In this document: positions 1-9,300 of the stretch, one piece after another
Position numbering within the stretch: position 1 is the stretch's first letter
How the letters are laid out: each line of letters opens with the position of its first letter
Assembly: GCF_023718305.1 (NCBI RefSeq)
Contig: NZ_QEYO01000009.1
Location: 1 to 64,000, forward strand
Direction: 5' to 3'
DNA: 64,000 bases
Source of the DNA: Gramella sp. AN32
GTDB taxonomy: Bacteria; Bacteroidota; Bacteroidia; Flavobacteriales; Flavobacteriaceae
Notes under the pieces: generated by a model
Told to the model about the DNA's origin: nothing
The model's database searches: none
The model's input: only the letters and a program-made list of their open reading frames with translations
Translations under genes and position numbers: made by a program

Positions 1-35
1 CTAAATCTTAAAGGCATCGCTGCCCCCAAAATCTA

Positions 36-137
36 TTGTCAATTCAATATGTCAATGAACTTGTCAATTATCAATTAGCAGTTATCAATTAACAATCCTA
101 AAATTGCCCTATGATCATTGCTTATTGATCATTGTCT
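36..137. repeat. degenerate heptamer array
   Basis: From 61 to 137 the sequence divides into eleven consecutive 7-mers with a shared pattern, for example TTGTCAA, TTATCAA, TTAGCAG, TTATCAA, TTAACAA and later TTGATCA, TTGTCTT. Positions 36-60 contain related 7-mers in a shifted register. It lies outside any gene and is one of five such arrays in the window. Confidence 0.7.
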
Positions 138-148
138 TAGTTAAAACC

Positions 149-165
149 CAAGGATTCGAACCTTG
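149..165 (-). other. T-arm-like palindrome (possible stable-RNA or GIY-YIG-associated remnant)
   Basis: Read on the minus strand this is CAAGGTTCGAATCCTTG, a 5-bp stem around a TTCGAA core, like a tRNA T arm. No anticodon arm or acceptor stem pairs with it. The minus-strand frame around it reads openly into a short tail ending at a TAA near 137-140, but a stop lies just upstream. I associate similar motifs with the ends of small GIY-YIG nuclease genes in Flavobacteriia; that link is from memory and unverified. Confidence 0.4.
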
Positions 166-292
166 CTCCTAGCGCCCCACCTGGCGGCCTCTTTTTTTCT
201 ATCTCAATCTCTTGTTAGGAACGTCCCGCTTTCTTGCAAAGCCTGCCGGGCCTTTCGTGGTAAGCGGGCATGCCTCTCGGCAAATGCGGGTG

Positions 293-326
293 CAAATATA
301 CAACTACTTTTCTATCTAAACCAAAA
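293..326 (-). promoter_or_regulatory. Bacteroidota promoter, leftward (proximal)
   Basis: On the minus strand TATATTTG lies at 300-293, with a TTTTGG element at 326-321, 20 bases upstream. This matches the Bacteroidota -33/-7 pattern. The bases after the -7 box (gcacccgc) resemble those of the second promoter at 398-427. Confidence 0.55.
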
Positions 327-397
327 GTTTTTTTGAAAAATTTTAACCCCCTTCCAAAACCAACCCAATGAACGTCGCCTTACTCGCTTAGCGGGGG

Positions 398-427
398 CAA
401 ATATACAGCAGATTTTCAATCACACAA
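398..427 (-). promoter_or_regulatory. Bacteroidota promoter, leftward (distal)
   Basis: On the minus strand TTG at 427-425 is followed after exactly 19 bases by TATATTTG at 405-398, then gcccccgc. It is an ideal match to the TTG-N19-TAnnTTTG consensus. It stands about 105 bases upstream of a near-copy and reads into the non-coding region 1-390. Confidence 0.6.
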
Positions 428-577
428 TAGATTTTTCAATAAGAAATCATTTTTATGAAAAAGAGAAGATTTCAGCTAAAACTACCTTGCCTTAAGCAAT
501 GATTTCTATGTTTACTTCCGAAGAAAAAGCGAATTCAACTTAAAACTTAAGAAGTAGATAATCTAAAAGTATAAATA

Positions 578-2503
578 TTACATGAAAAAGTCCCAAACAA
601 TACCAAAACGGAGCAGAAAATCACCGTATGGATAACCCGGAGCAGAGAAATTATTGTTTCCGTTAAACAAAGCATTAAGATGCTGCAGTTTAAAAAACAG
701 CCTGGCAGTATCCACTTTTGCATTAAAGAAAAAGTCTACTACCGGAAAATTACTAAATTCCTGGGCATCCTGAATGTAAAATTCAGCCAAAACAGGATCA
801 TATGCATTCATTTGATATTTGGTGAAATATTTAAGGGTAAATCCCGTCTGCAGGTACAATGCCTCCTTAAACCAAAAATCCTGATAGTACACGGAATTTC
901 GGGTCACAAAATCTGGAACATTCAAAACATCTGATCCTTCCAGGACATTCTGATACATTAGCGTATGATACATCCCAAAAATGCCCCAATTAAACTCCCT
1001 TTCTGCTCTAACCTTGAAATAGCGTAAAGGATCACCACTTTGGAAGGGTTTTACATCTCCATTAGCATTTTCAGCAAAAAAAGTATAATTCTGGGTTTGT
1101 ATCAAATCGGCATTTACCTGGGCAATTTTGGAAAGATCTAGTTTGGCATATAATCGCTGAGAACTTTCATTACTAAAGTCATTTTGCCAGTTGTAATTTA
1201 TATAATCACTTTGGTACAATAAAAAATTAAAATTGGGTGCAGAACTGTTTTGATTGAATCCGAAGCGTATTTTGTTAAACTCATTTAAACGATAACCAGC
1301 TGAGGCATCGAAATAATTTCCAGGCAATTCTGAAGATATATTGATCCTCGCCTCCCCCGTAACGTCAAAACCACCAATATTTTTTTTGTAATTTCCACCT
1401 ACATGAGGAATATTACCCGCAAGTTTATTCGTCACAATTTCATCTTCCCCATTTATGTAAATTGAATTATAACCATACTCATAATTTGTCATTCCCGCCG
1501 CTAAGCTTATGCTTCCCAAAACATTATTCTGAAGATTTAGTGAAAGTTCATTCATTAGATGCTTCAACCTTGTTTCATCATTGAGATTACTGGATTCGAA
1601 AGAAGGACCAAAAATATCTGTTTTTGATGCATTCTGCTTAAACTGAAATTTTTTATAACTATAATCGAATACATGTCCCAGAGAAAAACTATTCAGCGAA
1701 TCTTTTTGCCCGGCAAGCCGGTAGGAATGATTTAAATAAAATCTTTTTCCGAATAGCGTGCTTTTAGCATCTTCAAAATTTACCTCTAATATAGAACGAT
1801 CATCAAATTCTTCTTCTTTATCTATATATTGTTGAATGGATTGATCTGTTAATCCCCCATTTTCCTCATTAAGCAAATCTTGAGAAACAAAATGACCTTT
1901 TGCGTGATACCGATCATCATCGGAATCATAGCTGAATCCCATACGCAAGTTACCCGTACTCGTTAAAATATGCTGAAATCTTCCCAACGCCCTGGTTCCT
2001 TTATAGGCTATAAAAGCATTAAAATTTTGCGAAGTATTGATCGTAAATAAAGCATCGAGCTGCTGTCCCTGCTCCGGAACCGTTTTAAAATATAAATCGG
2101 TAAAAGGTGTGGGAACATGATAATAATTAATATCCTCCACTTCCATAAAATTAAAATGGCGCGCACGCGCGCCAAATTCAGGAAAGAAAGAGTGGTAATC
2201 TTTAATAAAACTTAGGCTGTTATATGTTTGGCCAGTATTGGGGAATGCCAATAATTCAAAGTTATCCTTCCTTAAGTAATTAAACGTATAATCTTTTGTG
2301 ATCGTAAGAGTTGTATCTACAAAAGTAGTATCGTTTTTGAAAGAAATAATCTTATAATCTGTAATTGGGGGTTTTATGGTATCTTTTTCATTTTGCCCTG
2401 GAGGTCCCTGCTCCTGTCCTCCTGCTCTTCCCCCAAGTTTAGTTTGACTAAATACTGAAAGGGATAAGCACAAAAAAAAGAATAAAGAAATGTATTTCAT
2501 CAA
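578..2503 (-). CDS. putative porin (Porin_10 family)
   Basis: This is a 641-residue predicted outer-membrane beta-barrel. Residues 1-19 form a signal peptide ending SVFSQ, followed by a Gly/Gln-rich linker (about 23-40). The rest is rich in alternating aromatic and polar strands (for example FNFMEVEDINYYHVPTPF) and ends in aromatic residues (VWDFFM), as barrels do. The pattern fits the Bacteroidota 'putative porin' family PF14121, whose substrate is not established. It lies downstream of a terminator that ends the sulfotransferase-like gene, so it probably has its own promoter. The start at 2503 gives the signal peptide; the next codon is also Met and could serve. Confidence 0.8.
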   Translation of the reverse strand: MMKYISLFFFLCLSLSVFSQTKLGGRAGGQEQGPPGQNEKDTIKPPITDYKIISFKNDTTFVDTTLTITKDYTFNYLRKDNFELLAFPNTGQTYNSLSFIKDYHSFFPEFGARARHFNFMEVEDINYYHVPTPFTDLYFKTVPEQGQQLDALFTINTSQNFNAFIAYKGTRALGRFQHILTSTGNLRMGFSYDSDDDRYHAKGHFVSQDLLNEENGGLTDQSIQQYIDKEEEFDDRSILEVNFEDAKSTLFGKRFYLNHSYRLAGQKDSLNSFSLGHVFDYSYKKFQFKQNASKTDIFGPSFESSNLNDETRLKHLMNELSLNLQNNVLGSISLAAGMTNYEYGYNSIYINGEDEIVTNKLAGNIPHVGGNYKKNIGGFDVTGEARINISSELPGNYFDASAGYRLNEFNKIRFGFNQNSSAPNFNFLLYQSDYINYNWQNDFSNESSQRLYAKLDLSKIAQVNADLIQTQNYTFFAENANGDVKPFQSGDPLRYFKVRAEREFNWGIFGMYHTLMYQNVLEGSDVLNVPDFVTRNSVYYQDFWFKEALYLQTGFTLKYFTKYQMNAYDPVLAEFYIQDAQEFSNFPVVDFFFNAKVDTARLFFKLQHLNALFNGNNNFSAPGYPYGDFLLRFGIVWDFFM

Positions 2504-2562
2504 ATTTTTCTAAGTGGTAAAAATATAATAATTAACGTAAGACTACTGAAGTTTATTGGAAC

Positions 2563-2589
2563 AAAAAAACCACCCGGTTTGGGTGGTTT
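2563..2589 (-). terminator. intrinsic terminator after the arylsulfotransferase-like gene
   Basis: AAACCACCC (2567-2575) and GGGTGGTTT (2581-2589) form a 9-bp stem with a 5-base loop. On the minus strand the stem is followed by a run of T (2569-2563). It stands 17 bases after the stop at 2606. Confidence 0.85.
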
Positions 2590-2605
2590 GCGATATTTGA
2601 AATAT

Positions 2606-3961
2606 TTATATACCAAGATTTTTTATCGCATCACTTTCTTTGGAATATGGATACCCCCTCCAGAAAAAACCTTCCCCTTTATATTTCCAAACAACTTCTT
2701 TAGTATTGGTCACTTCCCAAAAACCAAAAGTGCCCTGAGTAATCAAAGTATTTCCATTTGCCAATCTATACGCTCCGGAAACTTTAGCAGAAAAAAGATC
2801 AGGATCACTAAAGCTCCATAAGATCTCAAGTTCGTTAGTCCCTGCTGTTTCCAAGTTAAAAATTTCAGGAATTTTTAATTCGTATACTGTAGAATGAGGG
2901 TCTACAGATGGAATTCCATTGGAATAGACCAATAAAGAGTTTCCGCCAGCTACTAAATTTGGATTGTGGTTGTGAAAAAATAATCGCTCCCCACTACCGT
3001 TGTAAGCTTCCGGATTGCCAAATCGATATACCAAATCTCCACCTTTATCATAATTGCCGCCTTTGGAAGATGATGCTTCAGCAGTTGTGGTACTATGATC
3101 GATCACCCATACTTCGCTGAAGTAATTTACACTTAAATAAATAAGATTATTTTCTTCGTCATATTCCAAAGCATTTGCGTGAAAAATATCACCTTTATAA
3201 TCTCCATCCTTTAAGGCGTCTTCATAATTGATATTCACTTTCATTGGACGTTCTGAAATAACACCAAAGTTTTGAGAAGTAGTATCCCTGTCCTGTATTA
3301 AATGGTCCCATACATTCCATTCCCAAACAATTTCATTTAAGTTGGGATTTATTTCTAGGATCTTTTCTGCATATACCTGCTCATCATCACCTGTAAACCC
3401 CACCTCCTTTAAGTCATCACCAGTTTTCTTCTCCCAGGCTATAAAAATAATATTCCCATTTGGCAAAATTTCAAGGTCATGGTGAGATAAGCTAAATTCA
3501 TCAGAGTATTTAAAATCCCATACAATTTCTCCCTGAGGATCAATAATAGCCATACGGCCACCAAAGCCGCCAAAAGTATATGCAGGATCATCATCTGTAA
3601 GTGCTACTAATAGATTTCCGTTCGGTAATAATTCTGCGTCATTCCCAATTCCGGATGGGAGGTCCCATTCAAAAATTATCTTTCCATTATTTTTCTCTAT
3701 CAAATATACCCTGTTCGATGCAGCATTATTAATAAGAACATAACTATCCTCTATGAGTGCTTCGTTATAAATTAGAATTTTAGATACAGGATCTTCTTTA
3801 ACAGAATTTTCTTCTCCACTTTCATCAGGAACTTCTGTTTGACCGGGTGTTTCTTCAGGTATCCCTACTTGCTCTGGTTCTTCAGGCAACGTATGGTAAT
3901 CGTCTTTTTCACAGGAAGAAATAAGCAATGAGAATAAAAATATAAATTTGAGTTTCCGCAT
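2606..3961 (-). CDS. arylsulfotransferase (ASST)-like lipoprotein
   Basis: A 451-residue lipoprotein with lipobox LISSC (Cys17) and an acidic linker to about residue 55. The remainder has the repeated short blades of an ASST-type beta-propeller (DAELLPNGNLLVA, DLEILPNGNIIFI). Histidines typical of the family are visible: H160-H161 in SHHDL, H261 in FHANAL, and H330/H332 in FHNHN. ASST enzymes move sulfate between phenolic compounds; which, if any, of these His is the sulfated intermediate I cannot say. It follows the SusC-SusD-lipoprotein genes on the same strand behind a terminator, which suggests a link with handling a sulfated or aromatic substrate, an inference only. Confidence 0.78.
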   Translation of the reverse strand: MRKLKFIFLFSLLISSCEKDDYHTLPEEPEQVGIPEETPGQTEVPDESGEENSVKEDPVSKILIYNEALIEDSYVLINNAASNRVYLIEKNNGKIIFEWDLPSGIGNDAELLPNGNLLVALTDDDPAYTFGGFGGRMAIIDPQGEIVWDFKYSDEFSLSHHDLEILPNGNIIFIAWEKKTGDDLKEVGFTGDDEQVYAEKILEINPNLNEIVWEWNVWDHLIQDRDTTSQNFGVISERPMKVNINYEDALKDGDYKGDIFHANALEYDEENNLIYLSVNYFSEVWVIDHSTTTAEASSSKGGNYDKGGDLVYRFGNPEAYNGSGERLFFHNHNPNLVAGGNSLLVYSNGIPSVDPHSTVYELKIPEIFNLETAGTNELEILWSFSDPDLFSAKVSGAYRLANGNTLITQGTFGFWEVTNTKEVVWKYKGEGFFWRGYPYSKESDAIKNLGI

Positions 3962-3969
3962 GTGCTAAA

Positions 3970-4008
3970 ATAAAAAAAAGGTGATTTGAAATTAATCAAA
4001 CCACCTTT
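3970..4008 (-). terminator. terminator after the Sus-locus lipoprotein
   Basis: AAAGGTG (3977-3983) pairs with CACCTTT (4002-4008), with further pairing of TTTG and CAAA inside. On the minus strand the stem leads into a T run (3979-3972). It lies between the lipoprotein stop (4027) and the sulfotransferase-like start (3961). Confidence 0.75.
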
Positions 4009-4026
4009 AAAATTAGAACTTTAATA

Positions 4027-4761
4027 TTAGAAAGACACTTCGACACTTGTTCCTGAACCAAAATTACCATCGAAAGATGTTAATACTGTTCCAGCATAAC
4101 TTATGGTCACAGAACCTAAATTAGGATAGGTTAAACCATCACCATATGAATCTTCAATATTAAAAGTATAGGTTCCTGCAGGTATACATAACGAACGGTT
4201 TAAGGTTGCAGTACCTCTAGAAATAGATCCCGCAGCTGCACTGATTATTGTTTCACCTGCAGAATCAACTAAAGAATAAGAAGTTTCATCAGAATATCCA
4301 TCAAATACGATGTCTATGACAAATTCCTTTCCAGGACAAACTCTGGCTACATTCAGTCTAATAGGCTTACCTACGGAAAAACCGGCTTCTTCCTGAATAT
4401 TAAGATTTAACGCTTTTCCAGCCACACCCAAACCAACATCGGAAACCTGAACACTTAAAGTTCCTTCATTAGAACCTGCAGGAATCGTTACAGTTGCAGG
4501 TACAGAATATCCTTCTGAACCTAAACTGGTATTATCCAATACCAATACATTAAAGGTTCTGGCCTGATCTACCACATTAGCGGTATAAACCTTTACATCA
4601 TAAGTGGTGGTTCCACCAACTTCAACACCAACATTAGTTCCTGAAGGTGCTGCTTCGAAGGTTACATAATCTGGTTCAGTAAAATCATCATCGAAATCGC
4701 AACTAGAGACAAGCCCAAGTGAAAGAAGGACAACGAATATTTTTAAATAATGTTTCATCAT
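4027..4761 (-). CDS. Sus-locus lipoprotein with Ig-like and DSYGDG domains
   Basis: 244 residues with lipobox LVSSC (Cys21); the second Met is an equally good start. Residues about 30-135 look like a Calx-beta or Ig-type beta-sandwich (SVPATVTIPAGSNEGTLSV). Residues about 140-244 form a second beta-rich domain with the NIEDSYGDGL motif seen in secreted Bacteroidota proteins, probably a calcium or carbohydrate-binding turn. It starts 24 bases after SusD and is the third gene of the unit, the usual place for a surface glycan-binding lipoprotein. No catalytic motif was seen and the ligand is unknown. Confidence 0.65.
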   Translation of the reverse strand: MMKHYLKIFVVLLSLGLVSSCDFDDDFTEPDYVTFEAAPSGTNVGVEVGGTTTYDVKVYTANVVDQARTFNVLVLDNTSLGSEGYSVPATVTIPAGSNEGTLSVQVSDVGLGVAGKALNLNIQEEAGFSVGKPIRLNVARVCPGKEFVIDIVFDGYSDETSYSLVDSAGETIISAAAGSISRGTATLNRSLCIPAGTYTFNIEDSYGDGLTYPNLGSVTISYAGTVLTSFDGNFGSGTSVEVSF

Positions 4762-4785
4762 TTTTATCTTTTTAGGATTGACTTT

Positions 4786-6312
4786 TTAGTTTTGAGTACT
4801 AATGAATGGGTTGTAAAGAATTTCTTCTTCAGGTATTTCGAAAGTTAACCTTTCATCATCATAAGGAATGGCAACACCAACAAAAGACAGATGATTTGCT
4901 CCTCTTACCACAGTTCCCTGGTTTCTTTTAAGAGCAAGGTAAGATTTACCTTCACCCCACAGCTCAATTCGAGTTTGTAGATAAATTTCATCTACTAAAG
5001 CCGGACCTGAAAGACCATCTAAATAAGAAGTATCATCTACTCTCATATCAAGAATTGCTCTAAGTGAAGCTTTAGCATCAGCATCCATTCCTAAGTTTGC
5101 AGCAGCTTCAGCATTTAAAAGATACATTTCGGCTACTCTCATATACACAAGATCACTAATGATCGTTTGTGAAGAACCTCTAGGTACTCTTTGCTCTTCG
5201 AAGAATTTATACCATGGTTGTAAATAGTTAGAAGAACCGGGGTTTTGAACAAACTGTCCTTTTCTAACATCATCATCAGCAATCTCAGCATATAATCCAG
5301 CGTCCATGGCCTTGTAATCACCATACCCCGCATAACTATAAGAGAAATAGTCCATTTGTCCCCACCAGGAAACAAGACCTACTCCACTATCTGAAGTTAA
5401 ATCAACACCCCACATCCAACCTGGAGAGTTTACACTGTTAAATCCTCCACCAGAACCGTTATCAACATCATCATCAGTATCATCTGTATAAACAACTTCC
5501 TGATTTGTCATAATAGAATAGTTACCAGTATTGATCACCTCATCAGTCAAATCCTTAACTTCCTGCCATCTGTCCATTTGAGCAGCTAAAGCATAAGCTA
5601 AAATACCTTTAGCAACATCCTGATTCACCTCATTTTTCGCACTTCTGTTAAAACCTTCCAATAGAGAAATTGCAGAATTCAAATCACTTTCAATAAAATC
5701 ATAAATTTCACCTGCAGTTACTTTTTCACCATTTACATCATCCGGAGAATCATAAAAAGGTAAAATTGGTTGAGATGGATCATAACCATTCTGAAAATAC
5801 TGAGTTAAGTAGAAGTAAGAATGAGCTCGTAAAGCCTTCGCCTGTCCAAGAATATAGCGATTGGCTTCAACTTCCGGAATAGCATCATTACCACCAGCAG
5901 AAGCAATTACTACGTTTGCAGAACGAATAATCCTATAGTAGTATCTCCAGGGCATGTAGTTTCTGGATCTCGTAAAATCCTGCGGAGCCTGAAATTCAGT
6001 AATATCTGCACGATACCATCCAAAAGAACTAACTGAAAGGGCTACATCTCCGGAAAGCATATCTCCATAGATATCATAACCCTTTTGGCCAAAATCATCA
6101 TGGTTCCCTGTTCCACCAGTACCGGAGTTGAACTGTAGCGAATAAATTCCCGCTAAGGTTCCGGCAAGTACATCCGGATTATCTGTCGCAGCTTCAGTTA
6201 CCTGTTCCTGCGTTAAAAATTGCGAAGGTTCTTTCTCAAGAAACTCTTCACTACATCCAATTCCCATAAAGAGAACAGATGATAACAGTGTTATTTTAAT
6301 TAAACTTTTCAT
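4786..6312 (-). CDS. SusD/RagB-like nutrient-binding lipoprotein
   Basis: 508 residues with lipobox LFMGIGC (Cys20), followed by the SusD N-terminal start (EEFLEKEPSQFLTQEQV). Helical TPR-like segments include the GQAKALRAHSYFYLTQYF stretch around residues 155-172, and the C-terminal part has the family's LWGEGKSYLALKR region. SusD proteins sit on the outer surface and capture the substrate as the lid of a SusC transporter. It starts 18 bases after the SusC stop, so the two are co-transcribed. The substrate cannot be read from sequence, and no glycoside hydrolase or peptidase is adjacent. Confidence 0.93.
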   Translation of the reverse strand: MKSLIKITLLSSVLFMGIGCSEEFLEKEPSQFLTQEQVTEAATDNPDVLAGTLAGIYSLQFNSGTGGTGNHDDFGQKGYDIYGDMLSGDVALSVSSFGWYRADITEFQAPQDFTRSRNYMPWRYYYRIIRSANVVIASAGGNDAIPEVEANRYILGQAKALRAHSYFYLTQYFQNGYDPSQPILPFYDSPDDVNGEKVTAGEIYDFIESDLNSAISLLEGFNRSAKNEVNQDVAKGILAYALAAQMDRWQEVKDLTDEVINTGNYSIMTNQEVVYTDDTDDDVDNGSGGGFNSVNSPGWMWGVDLTSDSGVGLVSWWGQMDYFSYSYAGYGDYKAMDAGLYAEIADDDVRKGQFVQNPGSSNYLQPWYKFFEEQRVPRGSSQTIISDLVYMRVAEMYLLNAEAAANLGMDADAKASLRAILDMRVDDTSYLDGLSGPALVDEIYLQTRIELWGEGKSYLALKRNQGTVVRGANHLSFVGVAIPYDDERLTFEIPEEEILYNPFISTQN

Positions 6313-6330
6313 ATTTTGAATTTTTATTTT

Positions 6331-9300
6331 TTAAAATTTCACTCTTACTCCTACAGTTACTGTAGTAAGAGGAGCATATAAACGACGTCCAGAGTTACCT
6401 GTTTCACTCGTATTAGGCAGGAAGCCATCTCTTGCAGTCTTTACGAACAAATTGTCACCAGTTGCAAATATATTCACAAGATCTATACCAGTTTGGCCTA
6501 AAAGATCCTTTGAAATTGTATATCCAATCAATGCGTTATTAAGCGCAAGATAATCTGTACTAGTAACAAACCTATCTGAAGTTGAAGTCGAATTCACATA
6601 AAAAGCATCAGATAAAGCAGGAACATCAGTAATGTCACCAGGGTTCATCCATCTGTCTCTAATATCTGTATGAAAGTTGTTTCCAACTGCACCAAACCTG
6701 TCACTCATTAACTCCGCATATTGAAAGTCAATAGCATAACCTCCTAGACTGTAGATAAACTGAGTTGAGAAATTAAAGTTCTTAAAAGTACCACCTAATC
6801 TTATACCACCTCTTACATCAGGGATGGCAGATTTGCCAATATACTTATCAGTTGCCTGGGCATAGGTAGAAGTTACTTCTCTTTCTATAGTAGCATCTGG
6901 ATTAGTTGCTAAATATGGTGTTAAAGAGGTAATGGTTTCATCCCCATCATCAAATAAACCGTTCCCGTTTATATCATCAAAATACCTGTAGAACAAAGGA
7001 GCTCCATTTGCTGGATCTACCCCCGCATATTCTCTAACATAAAGATCAAAAATTGAACTTCCTTCAGAATAAGCAAATGGACTATTAGATGGATCTAAAA
7101 TTCTCTCCTCCCCAGTTGAAGGATCAATTGGCATTCTAAGAATTTCATTATCTAAAATTTCACCATTAATATTGAGGTCTAAAGAGAAATCTGTAGTATT
7201 GATCAAATGACCTGTAAGATTAAATTCTAAACCGGTATTTCTCAATTCACCGTCATTCACAGTAACTACAGCAATACCTTGTGATGGACCCACTCTTCTA
7301 TCAAAAATAAGGTTGTCTGTATTTTTAATATAATAATCTACAGCACCGTCAATATATTTTCCTAAACCAAACTCAACACCAGCCTGGAACTGTTTTGATG
7401 TTTCCCAGGTAAGATCAGGATTTCCATTTCCTCTTGCCGAAAGTGAAATTTGATCGTTCAGGTTATTGATATCAAAAGTATCGTATCCTGAATAGTATCC
7501 AACACCAGCTTCATCCCCAGTAATACCATAAGAGGCTTTTAATTTCAAGAAGCTAAGAACATCATTGTTGTACAAAAAGTCCTCATTAGTTACAACCCAA
7601 GCAGCACCAACAGAGCCAAATGTACCCCATTTATCATTTACAAACCTTGAAGATCCATCACGACGAACAGAAGCTGTAAGGTAATATCTATCAAGAAAGT
7701 CGTAGTTTACCTGACCGAAGAAAGACTCAAGTGCTCTACCTTGATTGAAACCAGTAGATGGACTAGCTGTAACTACATAGTTATTCAACTCATAAAGTTC
7801 TGCAGCCACCTGCTTAGTTTTGCTGGATGTATTATTATCTAAATCAAAATCGTTTGTCTCATGAGCAATCAATGCTTCCAAAGTATGATCACCAAATTGA
7901 TTGTTGTAACGCAATAATTGCAAGAAGTTCAACGTAAGAACCTCAGTATCCCTGGTAAATAAAGCACCTCCATCACCTACAGAAGTACCATAGAATGCAT
8001 TGGATGCACTTTTAAATCTATCAAATGCATATTGCGCTCCAAATCTAGTTTCTAGAGATAAATGTTCACTAAAATCAATATCTAATGAAAAATTACCGTT
8101 GATCTCATTTCTCTCAGTAGCATTGTAATCGTATAATGCTGATCCAATGGGATTCAGGTTATCAGACTGGGGACGTGTTCTAAATCCAGAAGTACTACCA
8201 TAATCTAATTGATTTCCTCCAAAAATTGGATCCGGAACTAATTGCCCGTTATCATCTCTCAAGTAAACCCCAAAAATTGGAGCAGTTTTGTCTGCAAATT
8301 CAAATAAGTTTTCAGAACCAACGGTTTGTCCATTATTTAAACTTTCAGAATAGGCATAACCAATATTCACACCTACATCTAACCAGTCTTTCACGTTAGA
8401 ATTAACGTTTAAACGCGTAGTATATCGATCATATCCCGTATTGATTGCATAACCATCATCATTTAAATATCCAACAGATGCAAAGTATTTTGTTTTTTCA
8501 TTTCCACCACCAAAACGAACATTTGCTTCCGTCCTAACTGCAGCACTAAAAGCCTCATCTGCATAATTTTCAGGAGTATATCTTCTGGTTACACCCGGTC
8601 TTACCTGTCTGGTTTCCGGATCAATAAGTTCCGCGGCAGTTTCTACATTAAAGATATTATATCCAGCCGGGATATAGTTATCTGAAAATAAACGCGCATT
8701 GGCATAAGCCGCAGGATCTGCCACTCCAGTAAATCTACCTCTGTTATAAATACCTTCATATACATAACCTGTATAAACTTCAGGAGATCTTATTACATCA
8801 TACCGTGGTATAATCTGGTCGTTAACCCCCGTTTTTACATCAACTTCAATATAATCTTTCCCAGAAGTACCCTTCTTAGTAGTAATTAAAACTACCCCAT
8901 TTGCACCTCTGGAACCATAAATAGCAGTTGCAGATGCATCTTTTAGAATAGTAGTGGATAATATATCTGATGGGTTAATGGAGTTTAGCGTTGCTTCAAT
9001 AATATTAGTTTGAGTAGTACTATTGGGATCTCCCCCAGATAATGGCACTCCATCTAATACATAAAGTGGTGCCCGGTTACCGTTTACAGATCCAAATCCA
9101 CGAATACGAACAGTTGAAGTCGTACCAGGTTGTCCTGAATTATTAATAACATTCACCCCGGCAACCTCTCCGGCCAAGGCCTGAGTAACATTCGAGTAAG
9201 ACTTAGCTTGAAGATTTTCTGCATCAATAGTTGTTGCAGTACCCGCAAAAGATTGCTTGGTTGCAGTACCATAACCTACAATTACCACTTCATCCAGGGC

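Larger units (their letters stand above)
1..577. other. non-coding region with repeat array, T-arm-like palindrome and two leftward promoters
   Basis: No convincing protein gene or complete tRNA is seen here. The left part is a degenerate 7-base array (36-137). Next come a T-arm-like palindrome (149-165), a GC-rich segment (180-290) whose arms CCCGCTT and AAGCGGG can pair, and two Bacteroidota promoters that both point left (293-326 and 398-427). The layout resembles the leader of a stable RNA or the remnant of one, but no cloverleaf could be folded by eye. Confidence 0.6.

Noticed and set aside
137..300. A complete tRNA on the minus strand
   Set aside because: Only the T-arm-like stem is clear. 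No 7-bp acceptor stem, anticodon stem or CCA end fits within 70-95 bases.
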